DNA from: Candidatus Gastranaerophilales bacterium | GTDB taxonomy: Bacteria > Cyanobacteriota > Vampirovibrionia > Gastranaerophilales > Gastranaerophilaceae | Assembly (NCBI GenBank): GCA_944324365.1 | Contig: CALUWA010000003.1 | Coordinates: 62,001-126,000 of the forward strand | Length of the DNA: 64,000 nt | Direction of reading: 5' to 3' | Part shown: in pieces, positions 17,115-27,074 of the stretch | Layout of the letters: each line of letters opens with the position of its first letter | How positions within the stretch are numbered: position 1 is the stretch's first letter | The notes under the pieces: generated by a model | Databases searched by the model: none | What the model was told of the DNA's origin: nothing | The model's input: the letters and a program-made list of their open reading frames with translations, nothing else | Position numbers and translations under genes: made by a program

Positions 17115-18452
17115 ATGCAAGTTACACTAGAAAATGAAAAAGAGAATGTAGTAAAATTAGACATCACAGTCCCGGCAAAAGAAGCAGCAGATGCTTACAA
17201 TCAGGCAGTTAAGAGAATTTCACAATACGTAAATATAGATGGCTTCAGAAAAGGAAAAGCTCCAAGACAAGTTGTAGAAAGACATGTCGGAGTGGAAAGA
17301 ATTAAACAGGAAGCTCTTGAAGGTTTGATGCCAAGAGTTTTAAGCCAGGCAATAGATGAGAATAAATTGGATGTTATTACTCAACCATATATCACATCCT
17401 ATGACTATACCGTTGGCGAAGATTTAAAAGTTACGGCAAAAGTTGAAACAAGACCTGAAGTTACTTTGGGTGAATATAAAGGCTTAACAGTTGAAGTTGA
17501 AGATTCTCCTGTAGCAGAAGATTCAATGGAAAAAGCTCTTGATGCGTTAAGAAACCAACACGCCGAAACAAAAATTATCACAGACAGAGCAACAAAAGAT
17601 ACAGATATAGTTAAAATTGATTTTGACGGCTATGTAAACGGCGAAAAAATCAAAGGCGGAGAAGGCAAAAACTATCCGCTTGACTTAGCTCATTCAAACT
17701 TTATTCCGGGCTTTGCAGAACAATTAATCGGTAAAAATCTTAATGAAGAATTTGATATTGAAGTTACTTTCCCGGAAGATTATCATGATGAATCTTTGAA
17801 AGGTCAGAAGGCAACTTTCAAAATCAAAATAAACGAAATCAGCGAAAGAGTTGTTCCTGAATTGACAGATGAATTTGTTCAAAAAACAGGTCCTTTCAAA
17901 ACTGTTGACGAATTAAAAGCTGATATTCAAAAATATTTGGAAGAAGCAAGAGAAAATACAAATAGAAACAACTCGGAAAATGAAGTATTTAAAAAGGTTA
18001 TTGAAAACGCAAGCGTTGAAATTCCTGAATCTATGATAGAAAGAGAAGCTCAATCACTTACCGCTGAATACAAAAACAGATTGGCTGCTCAGGGCATCAG
18101 CTGGGAAATGCTTACAAAAGCTCAAGATGAAAATGAACTTCTTAAAAATATCCATGAGGATGCAAAAATCAGAATTAAAAATTCACTTGTAATAGACAAA
18201 ATTGCAAAAGTTGAAGATTTAAAACTTGAAAGAACAGATTTGGATAAGAAGTTTGCAGAATTAAGTGCTGCTTACAGAATTTCTCAGCAGGATTTATACA
18301 AACAAATCGGTAAAAACCCTGAAATCTTATCTTCATTATCTCAGCAGGCAATGAACGATAAGGTTAGAGATTTTCTTCTTAACAACAACGATGTAAAAAT
18401 TGTTGCTCCGAAAAAGAAGAAAGAAAAGAAAGAAAAAGTTGAAGAAAAATAA
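17115..18452 (+). CDS. tig: Trigger factor (ribosome-associated chaperone/PPIase)
   Basis: The 445-residue chaperone binds nascent chains at the ribosome exit tunnel. It has the ribosome-binding N-terminal domain with GFRKGKAPRQVVERHVG, a FKBP-type prolyl isomerase domain (about 150-240: DIVKIDFDGYVNG, FIPGFAEQLIG, FPEDYHDESLKGQKATF) and the helical C-terminal domain, ending in a lysine-rich tail. The ATG at 17115 is chosen because AAAGGA precedes it and the alignment with the family starts there (MQVTLENEKENVVKLDI). It precedes clpP and clpX, a common order. Confidence 0.96.
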   Translation: MQVTLENEKENVVKLDITVPAKEAADAYNQAVKRISQYVNIDGFRKGKAPRQVVERHVGVERIKQEALEGLMPRVLSQAIDENKLDVITQPYITSYDYTVGEDLKVTAKVETRPEVTLGEYKGLTVEVEDSPVAEDSMEKALDALRNQHAETKIITDRATKDTDIVKIDFDGYVNGEKIKGGEGKNYPLDLAHSNFIPGFAEQLIGKNLNEEFDIEVTFPEDYHDESLKGQKATFKIKINEISERVVPELTDEFVQKTGPFKTVDELKADIQKYLEEARENTNRNNSENEVFKKVIENASVEIPESMIEREAQSLTAEYKNRLAAQGISWEMLTKAQDENELLKNIHEDAKIRIKNSLVIDKIAKVEDLKLERTDLDKKFAELSAAYRISQQDLYKQIGKNPEILSSLSQQAMNDKVRDFLLNNNDVKIVAPKKKKEKKEKVEEK

Positions 18453-18490
18453 GAATATTCGTATAATGAAATAAGAAAGGGAAAATAAAT

Positions 18491-19081
18491 ATGAGTTTTG
18501 TACCTGTCGTAATAGAACAATCAAGCAGAGGAGAACGCTCTTTTGACATATTCTCAAGACTGTTAAGAGAAAGAATAATCTTTTTGGGCACTCCGATTGA
18601 TGATATGGTCGCAAATTTGGTAGTAGCACAGCTGCTTTTGCTGGACAGCGAAAATCCTGAAAAGGATATTATGCTGTACATTAACAGCCCGGGCGGAAGT
18701 GTAACTGCAGGTTTCGCAATTTACGACACAATGCAGCATATCAGAGCTGATGTTTCAACTATTTGTTTGGGTCAGGCAGCTTCAATGGGAGCATTCCTTT
18801 TGTCTTCCGGCGCGAAAGGCAAAAGAATGGCACTTCCTCATTCCCGTGTCTTAATTCACCAGCCGCTAGGCGGAGCTCAAGGTCAGGCTACCGACATTGA
18901 AATCCAGGCAGCTGAAATTATAAGAATTAAAAAATCATTAAATGAAATTCTTGCAGCTAACACAGGCCAGTCTTTGAAAAAGATTGAAAAGGATACAGAC
19001 CGTGATTATATCATGACTCCTGCGGAAGCTTTAGAATATGGTATGATTGACAAAGTTGTATCCAGAGATGCTATCAAGTAG
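18491..19081 (+). CDS. clpP: ATP-dependent Clp protease proteolytic subunit
   Basis: This 196-residue serine protease subunit forms the barrel chamber fed by ClpX. The catalytic triad is visible as Ser98 ([11 protein letters not shown]), His123 ([10 protein letters not shown]) and Asp172 ([12 protein letters not shown]). There is an AAAGGG-like ribosome-binding site. It lies between tig and clpX, 38 bp after the former and 27 bp before the latter. Confidence 0.97.
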   Translation: MSFVPVVIEQSSRGERSFDIFSRLLRERIIFLGTPIDDMVANLVVAQLLLLDSENPEKDIMLYINSPGGSVTAGFAIYDTMQHIRADVSTICLGQAASMGAFLLSSGAKGKRMALPHSRVLIHQPLGGAQGQATDIEIQAAEIIRIKKSLNEILAANTGQSLKKIEKDTDRDYIMTPAEALEYGMIDKVVSRDAIK

Positions 19082-19108
19082 AATTTCAAAACAGGAGAAA
19101 TTAATATT

Positions 19109-20416
19109 ATGCCAAAGCATGATGACAGCAGATTAAAATGTTCCTTTTGCGGAAAATCTCAGGACCAGGTAAAAAAATTAATTGCCGGGCCGGAAGTTTA
19201 CATCTGCGATGAATGTGTAGAACTTTGTAATGAAATTCTTGATGAAGAATTTTTTGAAAATAAGGACAAAGAAGGCGCTGAGGGTTCAGAAGATAAAAAG
19301 GATGAAAAACCTATTCCGAAACCTCATGAAATCAAGGCTTATCTTGACCAATACATCATAGGTCAGGATGATGCCAAAAAAGTCCTTGCCGTTGCGGTGT
19401 ATAACCATTACAAACGCTTAAAACACAATAAGAATACTGATTTAAAGAATAATGTAGAAATTCAAAAATCAAACATTTTACTTGTAGGGCCGACAGGTTC
19501 AGGTAAAACTTTGCTGGCACAGACATTGGCAAAAATGCTTGATGTACCGTTTGCAGTAGCAGATGCAACAACATTAACGGAAGCCGGTTATGTCGGTGAC
19601 GATGTTGAAAACATTCTTTTAAGACTTTATCAGAATGCTGATTTTGATTCTGCAAAAGCAGAACGCGGGATTATCTATATTGATGAAATTGATAAAATTT
19701 CAAGAAAATCAGAAAATACATCAATCACAAGAGATGTATCCGGAGAAGGTGTTCAACAGGCATTGTTAAAAATGATTGAAGGCACCGTTGCACATGTTCC
19801 GCCGCAGGGAGGAAGAAAACATCCTCACCAGGAATTTATAGAAGTTGACACAAGCAATATCCTATTTATTGTAGGCGGTGCGTTTGTAGGTTTGGAAAAA
19901 ATCATTGAAAGACGTGCCGATGTAGGTTCTACTGTAGGGTTTGGCGCAAAAGCTGCTATGTCACAGGCGGAAAAAGATGCAAATGCAGCCAAAATGCTTA
20001 AAAAACTCCAGCCGGAAGATTTGTTAAAATTCGGATTAATCCCTGAATTTATCGGCAGAATTCCGACCTATGCAGTCCTTGATCCGTTAAATGAAAAAAC
20101 ATTAAAGATGATTTTGACGGAACCAAAAAATGCTGTATTAAAACAATACAAATGTCTGCTCGAGATGGACGGTGTGGATTTGGAATTTGAACCTGACGCA
20201 ATTGACTTAATTGCACAGGAAGCATTAAAACGCAAAACCGGTGCCAGAGCGCTTCGCTCAATTGTTGAAGAGATCATGCTTGATGTTATGTATGATGTAC
20301 CGTCAAAAGAACATTCCGATAAAATCGTCATAACAGCAGATATGGTTAAAAACAGAAAGTGTGCGGAATTAATTCCGCTTCCTAAAAAAGAAGATAGTAA
20401 AGAAATTTCTGCATAA
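19109..20416 (+). CDS. clpX: ATP-dependent Clp protease ATP-binding subunit ClpX
   Basis: This 435-residue AAA+ unfoldase has the N-terminal zinc finger (CSFCGKSQ then CDECVELC), Walker A GPTGSGKT, Walker [11 protein letters not shown], the [19 protein letters not shown] sensor region, the IGF-like loop and the C-terminal sensor 2 ([10 protein letters not shown]). It recognises substrates and feeds ClpP. A terminator follows at 20442. Confidence 0.97.
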   Translation: MPKHDDSRLKCSFCGKSQDQVKKLIAGPEVYICDECVELCNEILDEEFFENKDKEGAEGSEDKKDEKPIPKPHEIKAYLDQYIIGQDDAKKVLAVAVYNHYKRLKHNKNTDLKNNVEIQKSNILLVGPTGSGKTLLAQTLAKMLDVPFAVADATTLTEAGYVGDDVENILLRLYQNADFDSAKAERGIIYIDEIDKISRKSENTSITRDVSGEGVQQALLKMIEGTVAHVPPQGGRKHPHQEFIEVDTSNILFIVGGAFVGLEKIIERRADVGSTVGFGAKAAMSQAEKDANAAKMLKKLQPEDLLKFGLIPEFIGRIPTYAVLDPLNEKTLKMILTEPKNAVLKQYKCLLEMDGVDLEFEPDAIDLIAQEALKRKTGARALRSIVEEIMLDVMYDVPSKEHSDKIVITADMVKNRKCAELIPLPKKEDSKEISA

Positions 20417-20441
20417 TTATATATAATACAAACAGAAAACA

Positions 20442-20475
20442 GAGAACCCCTTATTAAGGGGTTCTCTTAATATTT
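20442..20475 (+). terminator. Terminator after clpX
   Basis: An 11-bp perfect stem (20442-20452 with 20456-20466) with a three-base loop follows clpX by 25 bp. The T tail is short and mixed (TTAATATTTC). Confidence 0.8.
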
Positions 20476-20554
20476 CTACAAATTTTGCCGAAGATTTAAC
20501 AAAACTTGCGGTATTTTTGTTTTTATATAAGTAATATAAGGTAGAAGGCAGAAT

Positions 20555-21571
20555 ATGAGTGTTTTAAAAATATTAAATTTTACGGCAGACTCATCATTAC
20601 TAAATAAATTTAAAAACCAGCAAAGTGCACAGCAAATAGCACAAGAAGCTGCCCAGCAAACAGCACAAGAAGCTGCCCAGCAAACAGCATCCCAAATTCA
20701 GCAGACAAATCCTCTGCAGCAAACATCTCAATCTGAACAACAGGAACAAACACCGGAAAATAAAAATAACCATATTACAAGAAATATAAGTATCGGTGTT
20801 GGTGCAGCTTTAGCCCTGATTACTTTAGGAATTAGCGGAAGAAGAGGATATCTTGGAAAAGGGATACAAAAATTTCTTGGCGGAGCTGAAAAGAAAAGCA
20901 AGAATATAACAGATGATGTAATTACCCATTCTGAAACAAGAAGCAGCAAACCCGGCTCAAGTAATATACCGGAAGCCGAATTAGTAAAATTCAGGAATAA
21001 TATCAATGCACAGCTTGACAGAACAGTTCCGAATATTACGGAGCCGTTGCGAATAGAAGTTCCAAAACTTCCGGAAAATTTTGAAGAATTAGAAAAACTT
21101 GCAAAAGAAGCAAAAGGACAAGGCATTACAAGCGTAGAACACAATGGAACCAGATATAATATCATCAAAGACAAGGATAATAACTTATTGAGTTTAATTA
21201 GTGATAAACGCATTCTTGTTTTTGAGCCCGAAACCGGACAGCTTAAATTGGATAATATTAGCACCAGAGGTTTAACTATCCGGTACGAAAATAATAAAAT
21301 CCAGTATATAACAAAGGATGTTGGCAACAACTCTTGGTTTTATACCGAAAAAGGCGAGTTAACTACTTTAAGACAAGCTTATATTGCAAACGGCAAAAGT
21401 ATAGCAAAATGTTCAAGTATCTCACCAGACGGGTACATCAATGGAATAGCGCATATTAATAAAACCGATAAGATAGGGATAAAAGATGATTTTTATGACA
21501 ATAACGGCCGATTAATAGGCGAAAATTTCTATGATGATGCTGGAAACATTATCGAGGCCATAGAATATTAA
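20555..21571 (+). CDS. Q/A-repeat membrane protein with MORN-like C-terminus, unknown function
   Basis: I do not recognise this 338-residue protein. Residues about 22-65 are a Gln/Ala-rich coiled-coil-like segment made partly of a perfect 24-bp DNA duplication (QEAAQQTA units). A hydrophobic helix follows at about 77-92 (ISIGVGAALALITLGIS). The C-terminal 120 residues have short beta-hairpin-like repeats (LVFEPETGQLKLDN, TRGLTIRYENNKIQYITKD, DDFYDNNGRLIGENFYDDAG) reminiscent of MORN/YwqK-type antitoxin repeats. There is no signal peptide. It stands alone between clpX and polA. Confidence 0.7.
   Translation: MSVLKILNFTADSSLLNKFKNQQSAQQIAQEAAQQTAQEAAQQTASQIQQTNPLQQTSQSEQQEQTPENKNNHITRNISIGVGAALALITLGISGRRGYLGKGIQKFLGGAEKKSKNITDDVITHSETRSSKPGSSNIPEAELVKFRNNINAQLDRTVPNITEPLRIEVPKLPENFEELEKLAKEAKGQGITSVEHNGTRYNIIKDKDNNLLSLISDKRILVFEPETGQLKLDNISTRGLTIRYENNKIQYITKDVGNNSWFYTEKGELTTLRQAYIANGKSIAKCSSISPDGYINGIAHINKTDKIGIKDDFYDNNGRLIGENFYDDAGNIIEAIEY
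20641..20688 (+). repeat. Perfect 24-bp tandem duplication inside a coding region
   Basis: Two identical 24-bp units (20641-20664, 20665-20688) encode an eight-residue Gln/Ala-rich repeat. Recent duplication or slippage is implied, and copy number may vary between strains. Confidence 0.9.
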
Positions 21572-21656
21572 TCGAATTGACATATCAAAAATAAAGATTC
21601 TTCTTTTGTATGTAACAATTCTTGATAAAAACTGTTTTTTATGAAAAAATACTTTT

Positions 21657-24488
21657 ATGGGGAATAGTAAAACATTAATCTTAATTGACGGGCACGCTCT
21701 CGCTTTCAGACAATATTATGCACTTGAACGCACAGGGATGAAAACCTCTGACGGTCAGCCGACTTGGGCTGTATACGGTTTTTTTAAGGCAATATTTGAC
21801 CTTTTAAAAAACCAAAAAATCAAAACGGATGCAATCGCCGTAACATTTGATGTAAGCCATCAGACATTCCGTGTTGAGAAATACGAAAATTACAAAAGCA
21901 ACAGAGAACAAATGCCTGATACTATGCGTTCCCAAATGGATTTGATATATGACGGGCTGAAGGCTTTTAATATTCCTATTTATACAAAAGAAGGCTATGA
22001 AGCCGATGATGTTATCGGAACAATTTCGAAAGAAGCATGTGAACTTGGGCATAAAGTTTTAATTTTGACAGGGGATCAAGACGCGTTCCAGCTTATTGAT
22101 AAAAGCGGCTGCGTAAAAGTTATTATACCTTCAAAGGGGGAACTAAGAGAGTATGACTGGAATGCGGTATACGATAAACTCGGGGTTTATCCTGACCAAA
22201 TTATTGACTACAAAGCCTTGAGGGGGGATACCTCCGATTGTATTCCGGGAGTCCGCGGCATAGGAGAAAAAACAGCACAAGCTCTATTAAAAGAATACGG
22301 TAATCTTGATAGCGTAATTGCGCATGCCGGCGAAATAAAACAAAATTCCCTAAGAACAAAGCTTGAAACAGGGATAGAAGATGCTAAATTAAGTTATTTT
22401 CTTGCAACAATTGTTAGAGATCTTGATATCAATTTTGATTTTGACAAAACGAAAGTAGAACTTCCAAACATATCGAAAGTTACTGAATTTTTAAAATCCA
22501 TGCAGTTTTACGGTTTTATCAAAAATATCAATTCAATATTGGCTTCATTTAACCCGGATATTGAACCTGTAAAAATTGATACTGACAATCAGGCAAAAAC
22601 AGCACCCGACACACGCCAAAACCAAATTCAGCTCGGGTTATTCGCAGATGTTGTCCATGATGAAATCAACAAAAATGAAACCGGTGCGGGATTTAATCAC
22701 AAACTTATTACAGATAATTCGGATTTTGAAGATTTATGCCAAAAATTAAAAGAACAGGAACTTATTTCATTTAACATAAAAGCATATATAAGAAATGCCG
22801 TAGAAAGTTATGTTGCTGGAGTTGCGATAGGTTACAGAACCGATGCAAACAGTCCGGCAGAAACATTTTACATCCCGGTTAACCATTCAACGCTGGAAAA
22901 GCAGCTTAACATTAAAGAAGTTATGAGCGGGTTAAAACCTGTTTTTGAAAATGAAAACATTAAAAAAACAACATACGATGTAAAAGTCGAATACAGCACA
23001 TTAAGATCAAACGGAATAAAACTTAAAGGAGTATATTTTGATGTCATGCTTGCCAGTTATATTAAAAACCCTGCAAGAAAACATGATATCGAAATTCAGG
23101 CAATGGAAAATCTTAACCATGCGGTATGCGAATATGCAAGTTTTGAAGATATAAAGAAAAACAAAGTTCATATAGAAAACGCGGATATTGATAAAGTTTT
23201 GTTGTGTGTGTGCGATGAAATTACAACCATTCTGGATTTAACCGACTATTGGAACAAAAACCTTGCACCGGAAGAGTTAAAAGTATTGAATGAGATAGAA
23301 CTTCCGGTATCAAAAGTTTTGGCGGAAATGGAATACAACGGAGTCTCCATAGATACAAAATACCTTGAGGATCTTTCAGAATCTATGGAAGAAAATCTGG
23401 AAAAACTTGAGCTGCAAATATATGAACTTGCAGGATGCGAATTTAATATAAATTCGCCTAAACAAGTCGGAGAAGTTTTGTTTGACAAACTGGGACTGAA
23501 AACAAAAAAACGTAAGAAGTCTACGGGAGCAGAAGTTCTTGAAGAGCTTGCAGGAGAATATGAAATTGCGCAAAAACTGCTTGACTACAGGAAATTTGCC
23601 AAACTAAAATCAACCTATACGGATGCCCTGCCTACACTTATAAGCAGAAAAGACAACCGTATTCATACGACATTTAACCAAACCGTAACAACAACAGGTC
23701 GGCTTTCTTCGTCTAATCCGAATTTACAAAACATTCCGGCAAGGACAGAAGACGGCAACAAAATTCGTGCAGCCTTTATACCTAAGGACAAAGAAAACTC
23801 GGTTTTGTTGTCAGCCGATTATTCCCAAATTGAGCTCAGATTGCTTGCACACATTTCAAAAGACCCGCACCTAATAGAGGCATTTAACAATAATATTGAT
23901 GTACATACTCTGACGGCATCAAAAGTTTTTGAAGTTCCGATAGAGCAGGTCACAAAAGAAATGCGCTACAAAGCAAAAGCCGTAAATTTCGGAATAATCT
24001 ACGGGCAGAGCAAATACGGACTTGCCAAAGCAGTCGGTATTAGCAATTCGGAAGCTGAAGAATTTATAAACAAATATTTTGCAACTTATCCTAATATAAA
24101 ACTGTATATGGAAGCAACGGTAGAAGAAGCTTTAAAACGAGGGTATGTGGAAACTCTTTTCGGGCGCAGAAGATACCTGAAAGCCGAGCTTGAGAGTCCA
24201 AATATTATGATAAGAGAATTTGCAAAACGCGCCGCAATCAACCAGCCGCTTCAGGGAACAGCCGCCGATTTGATGAAAATTGCAATGATTGACTTTTCGA
24301 AAAAACTGAAAGAAAATAATCTTAAATCAAAGATGATATTACAAGTCCACGACGAACTTGTAATAGAAACATTAAACAAAGAACTTGATCAGGTGAAAGA
24401 ACTTGTGAAAAGTGCAATGGAACTTAACCAGCCGTTAAGAATTCCGCTTGTTATTGACATAAGCACGGGTAAATCATGGAAAGAATAA
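21657..24488 (+). CDS. polA: DNA polymerase I
   Basis: This 943-residue enzyme has an N-terminal 5'-3' exonuclease (about 1-290: LILIDGHALAFRQYY, GYEADDVIGT, TGDQDAFQL, DYKALRGDTSDCIPGVRGIGEKTA), a middle 3'-5'-exonuclease-like domain (about 345-520) and a family-A polymerase (about 550-943) with TTGRLSSSNPNLQNIP, motif A SADYSQIELR, motif B RYKAKAVNFGIIYG and motif C QVHDELV. In the middle domain the DxE metal ligands read NIK (LISFNIKAY), so proofreading is probably lost. It repairs gaps and removes Okazaki primers. Confidence 0.96.
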   Translation: MGNSKTLILIDGHALAFRQYYALERTGMKTSDGQPTWAVYGFFKAIFDLLKNQKIKTDAIAVTFDVSHQTFRVEKYENYKSNREQMPDTMRSQMDLIYDGLKAFNIPIYTKEGYEADDVIGTISKEACELGHKVLILTGDQDAFQLIDKSGCVKVIIPSKGELREYDWNAVYDKLGVYPDQIIDYKALRGDTSDCIPGVRGIGEKTAQALLKEYGNLDSVIAHAGEIKQNSLRTKLETGIEDAKLSYFLATIVRDLDINFDFDKTKVELPNISKVTEFLKSMQFYGFIKNINSILASFNPDIEPVKIDTDNQAKTAPDTRQNQIQLGLFADVVHDEINKNETGAGFNHKLITDNSDFEDLCQKLKEQELISFNIKAYIRNAVESYVAGVAIGYRTDANSPAETFYIPVNHSTLEKQLNIKEVMSGLKPVFENENIKKTTYDVKVEYSTLRSNGIKLKGVYFDVMLASYIKNPARKHDIEIQAMENLNHAVCEYASFEDIKKNKVHIENADIDKVLLCVCDEITTILDLTDYWNKNLAPEELKVLNEIELPVSKVLAEMEYNGVSIDTKYLEDLSESMEENLEKLELQIYELAGCEFNINSPKQVGEVLFDKLGLKTKKRKKSTGAEVLEELAGEYEIAQKLLDYRKFAKLKSTYTDALPTLISRKDNRIHTTFNQTVTTTGRLSSSNPNLQNIPARTEDGNKIRAAFIPKDKENSVLLSADYSQIELRLLAHISKDPHLIEAFNNNIDVHTLTASKVFEVPIEQVTKEMRYKAKAVNFGIIYGQSKYGLAKAVGISNSEAEEFINKYFATYPNIKLYMEATVEEALKRGYVETLFGRRRYLKAELESPNIMIREFAKRAAINQPLQGTAADLMKIAMIDFSKKLKENNLKSKMILQVHDELVIETLNKELDQVKELVKSAMELNQPLRIPLVIDISTGKSWKE

Positions 24489-24904
24489 AATTGAAAATAT
24501 TATTAATAACAGCAGTTGTTTTGTGTGCAGTATTTTTAGGACATCCGGCAAAATGCGAAGAAATTCCGGAATCGCAGCTTACAATACCTCAGACAGTTTC
24601 GTACGATAACTGTACAAAAACATATTATATTCCTTCGGAAAAGTTGTTTTATCTGACACTTGCAAGCATAAGCGCCAACCGTTTTGAAATAAAAGAGATG
24701 CAGTCAAAAACCGGTTACATTTTGTTCAAAGCTGCAGGAAAAGAATTTCTTGCAACAGTAGTTTACTACGGACTGAACAAGAGTATGCTGAAAATTACTC
24801 CGACAAACAACAATTACTATTTTGCTCCGGGAATAGTTTTGAATATTTTCAAATATATTGACCTGAACCTTGAAAGTCCTGTTGAATCCATTCCGAAAGA
24901 ATAG
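24476..24904 (+). CDS. Small exported protein of unknown function
   Basis: This 142-residue protein starts inside the end of polA (13-bp overlap) and has a signal peptide (LKILLITAVVLCAVFLGHPAKC, then EEIPES). The mature part is beta-rich, with two cysteines near the N-terminus and no recognised domain. Cotranslation with polA is likely. Function is unknown. Confidence 0.65.
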   Translation: MERIKLKILLITAVVLCAVFLGHPAKCEEIPESQLTIPQTVSYDNCTKTYYIPSEKLFYLTLASISANRFEIKEMQSKTGYILFKAAGKEFLATVVYYGLNKSMLKITPTNNNYYFAPGIVLNIFKYIDLNLESPVESIPKE

Positions 24905-25074
24905 AACTGTTTGCAGAATTACCCTCGTATTCCTTTGCTCTATATTGAGCTTCCGAGAGCTGTATTGCCAGGTTTATCTGGGAATAAAATTTCTTTAATG
25001 TAATAAGTTTCAGCCTATATACAAAATGGGATTGCCCGTATGAAAATGACGCTTCACGATGCTAATAGTGTCCG

Positions 25075-25647
25075 CTATCCGCGGATTTTTCTTGCATAAG
25101 ACAAACCGGCCGGCAAATCTAAAACCGTGTGCAGATAATCCGGGTGCGCATTAATGGCATTTATATATGTTTGAACCTTTTCTTTATGGGAAAGTACATT
25201 GTCACATGTATATATCCCGCCGGCTTTCAAATGCGGGTGTATTAGTCTGAAATAATCAACAGATTCTCTTTTGTTTGCATCCACAAACGCAAAATCGACT
25301 TTGAAATCTTCCGGCAAATACTCCAAAACTTTGCATGCTTCACCCGGGCGTATTGTTATAACATCCGCAACATTACATTTTTCAAAGTTTGCCTGTGCTA
25401 TTGAATATCTTTTTTCGTAAAATTCTATTGTTGTTAAGTGTCCGCCGTTTGCTTTAAGGGCTTTACCAAGCCAAATTCCGCTGTAACCGTTTGAAGTGCC
25501 GACTTCAATTCCTGATACAAATCCTTCGGTTTTGATTATTTGATGGAGAAATAATGCCGTTGGACGCGAAATATTCCAAAAATCCCGCTGAGTTTTCTCA
25601 AGCTCTTTTAATACTTCCTGCGTTGTTTTGTCAAATTCCTGTATCAT
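25075..25647 (-). CDS. SAM-dependent O-methyltransferase (COMT-like)
   Basis: This 190-residue cytoplasmic methyltransferase shows the SAM-binding motif GIEVGTSNGYSGIWL, the ribose-binding TTIEFYEKRYSIA, the metal-site region DFAFVDANKRESVDYF and GGIYTCDNVLSHKEK, as in class I catechol-O-methyltransferase-like enzymes. Its start overlaps the end of the upstream beta-propeller gene by 4 bp. The substrate is unknown. The 170 bp downstream of it show no gene. Confidence 0.85.
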   Translation of the reverse strand: MIQEFDKTTQEVLKELEKTQRDFWNISRPTALFLHQIIKTEGFVSGIEVGTSNGYSGIWLGKALKANGGHLTTIEFYEKRYSIAQANFEKCNVADVITIRPGEACKVLEYLPEDFKVDFAFVDANKRESVDYFRLIHPHLKAGGIYTCDNVLSHKEKVQTYINAINAHPDYLHTVLDLPAGLSYARKIRG

Positions 25648-27074
25648 TTTCCTATCTTCTTAATTTGGTTCATAATTACTATTGAATTTACAGGAGTTTC
25701 AAGCTGATTTACTTTAATTACGGACTTTTTGTCAAGATCAAGTATTGAATAAATTCCCGCTTTTGCATCCGTTACTAACGCAAGATTAGAGTTTCCTATG
25801 CGTGTCATTTTTGTCGGGAACTGATTTGAGGTTAATTCAATGGTTTGAGTTCGGGTATCTATCGTTGTATCTATTACGTCAATAGTTTTGTCAGCAGCTC
25901 CAAGTACAAATAACGTATCTTTATATGCAAGCATATCAACCGGTTTTTCTGAAATTTCATTTTCTGACATTAAACCCATTGTATCGTAGTCAATTATTGC
26001 AAGACGATTTTTTGTGCGGCTTGTGACATAAATCTTATCGTTAACATACGCAATTTTAGACACGTTAGGGAAGCGGCCTATTTCTTTTAAAAGGTAATTA
26101 TTATCTAATTCCACAGCCCAAATTTCACGAGTCTGCTTGTCGTTATAAAAAAGCTTTGTTCCGTCCTCGCTTAATATAACTTTCTCACACATTCCGTTTA
26201 GACGAAGCTGTTTTTTTATTGTCATTGTATTTAAGTCAACAACATAGATGCTGGCATCTTCTCCGCTTGAAACATATGCTGTTTTATTTTTTTCATCAAT
26301 AACTATTTCATCCGGCTGCGTTTTAAATGAAATTTCTTTTATAACTTTTTCGTCAGCAAGCGAAATTACGTCCATAGACTTTTTATCGTATGAAGTTACA
26401 AGCAGAAAATCCTGATAACCTTTTATCGTTATAGGGGTGCTTTCCTGGTATAGTGCATAATCTGCAACTTTTTTTACAGGGTTTACTACTTGAATATTTT
26501 TTGTGATGTTAGATGTGATATAAAACATTTTGTTTTGAAGCGGTACTATTCCGCTTATCGAATTAACGGCAGCACTTTCTTTTGACTGTGATACCGGAAT
26601 CACAAGTCCCGTATCATGAGTTGTTGTAATGTTCAAATTCCCTATAATGTTTTTTAAGTTTGCAGGTACTATAAAGTTTTTAGGAACTAACATATCTTGC
26701 GGCAAAAGTCCTGTTCTAAGTTCCAGCGGAGGGATTGTCAGGTTAACAACCGTATTTTTACCCTTGCTGTTTGTCAGCATTTTAAGTAATACGTAATCAT
26801 TGCTGAGTATTATGGCATCAGGTTTCTGTGCCATAGTTTGGCCTGCCGGAATAGTCGATTTTATTTTAACTTCTGTTCCGTCATTAAATTTTGAAGGAAT
26901 TAGCGGCAGGTAAACTGTGTTATCCGGTAAAATCACAACCCCGTCAAAACGGAAATTTGTATCAGGGAAACTGGACTTTATAAAATCTTGTATATTATCA
27001 GGCAACGGAGCTGCAATTGCGGTTCCAAGCGATAAGCATATCAAAATTCCTAACCCGGTTAATGATTTACGCAT
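25644..27074 (-). CDS. Exported beta-propeller (YncE-like) protein
   Basis: This 476-residue protein has a signal peptide (LTGLGILICLSLGTAIA-AP), a beta-rich N-terminal region of about 150 residues, and then repeated propeller blades such as NKTAYVSSGEDASIYVVDLN, LSEDGTKLFYNDKQTREIW and VNDKIYVTSRTKNRLAIIDY. This is typical of YncE-type periplasmic seven-bladed propellers, which bind ligands or proteins. It overlaps dnaJ by one base and the methyltransferase by four, so it is cotranscribed with heat-shock genes, an unusual setting. Function is unknown. Confidence 0.78.
   Translation of the reverse strand: MRKSLTGLGILICLSLGTAIAAPLPDNIQDFIKSSFPDTNFRFDGVVILPDNTVYLPLIPSKFNDGTEVKIKSTIPAGQTMAQKPDAIILSNDYVLLKMLTNSKGKNTVVNLTIPPLELRTGLLPQDMLVPKNFIVPANLKNIIGNLNITTTHDTGLVIPVSQSKESAAVNSISGIVPLQNKMFYITSNITKNIQVVNPVKKVADYALYQESTPITIKGYQDFLLVTSYDKKSMDVISLADEKVIKEISFKTQPDEIVIDEKNKTAYVSSGEDASIYVVDLNTMTIKKQLRLNGMCEKVILSEDGTKLFYNDKQTREIWAVELDNNYLLKEIGRFPNVSKIAYVNDKIYVTSRTKNRLAIIDYDTMGLMSENEISEKPVDMLAYKDTLFVLGAADKTIDVIDTTIDTRTQTIELTSNQFPTKMTRIGNSNLALVTDAKAGIYSILDLDKKSVIKVNQLETPVNSIVIMNQIKKIGK

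Noticed and set aside
24905-25074. Small gene in the gap after the 24476 gene
   Set aside because: No frame with a start, ribosome-binding site and sensible composition was found.
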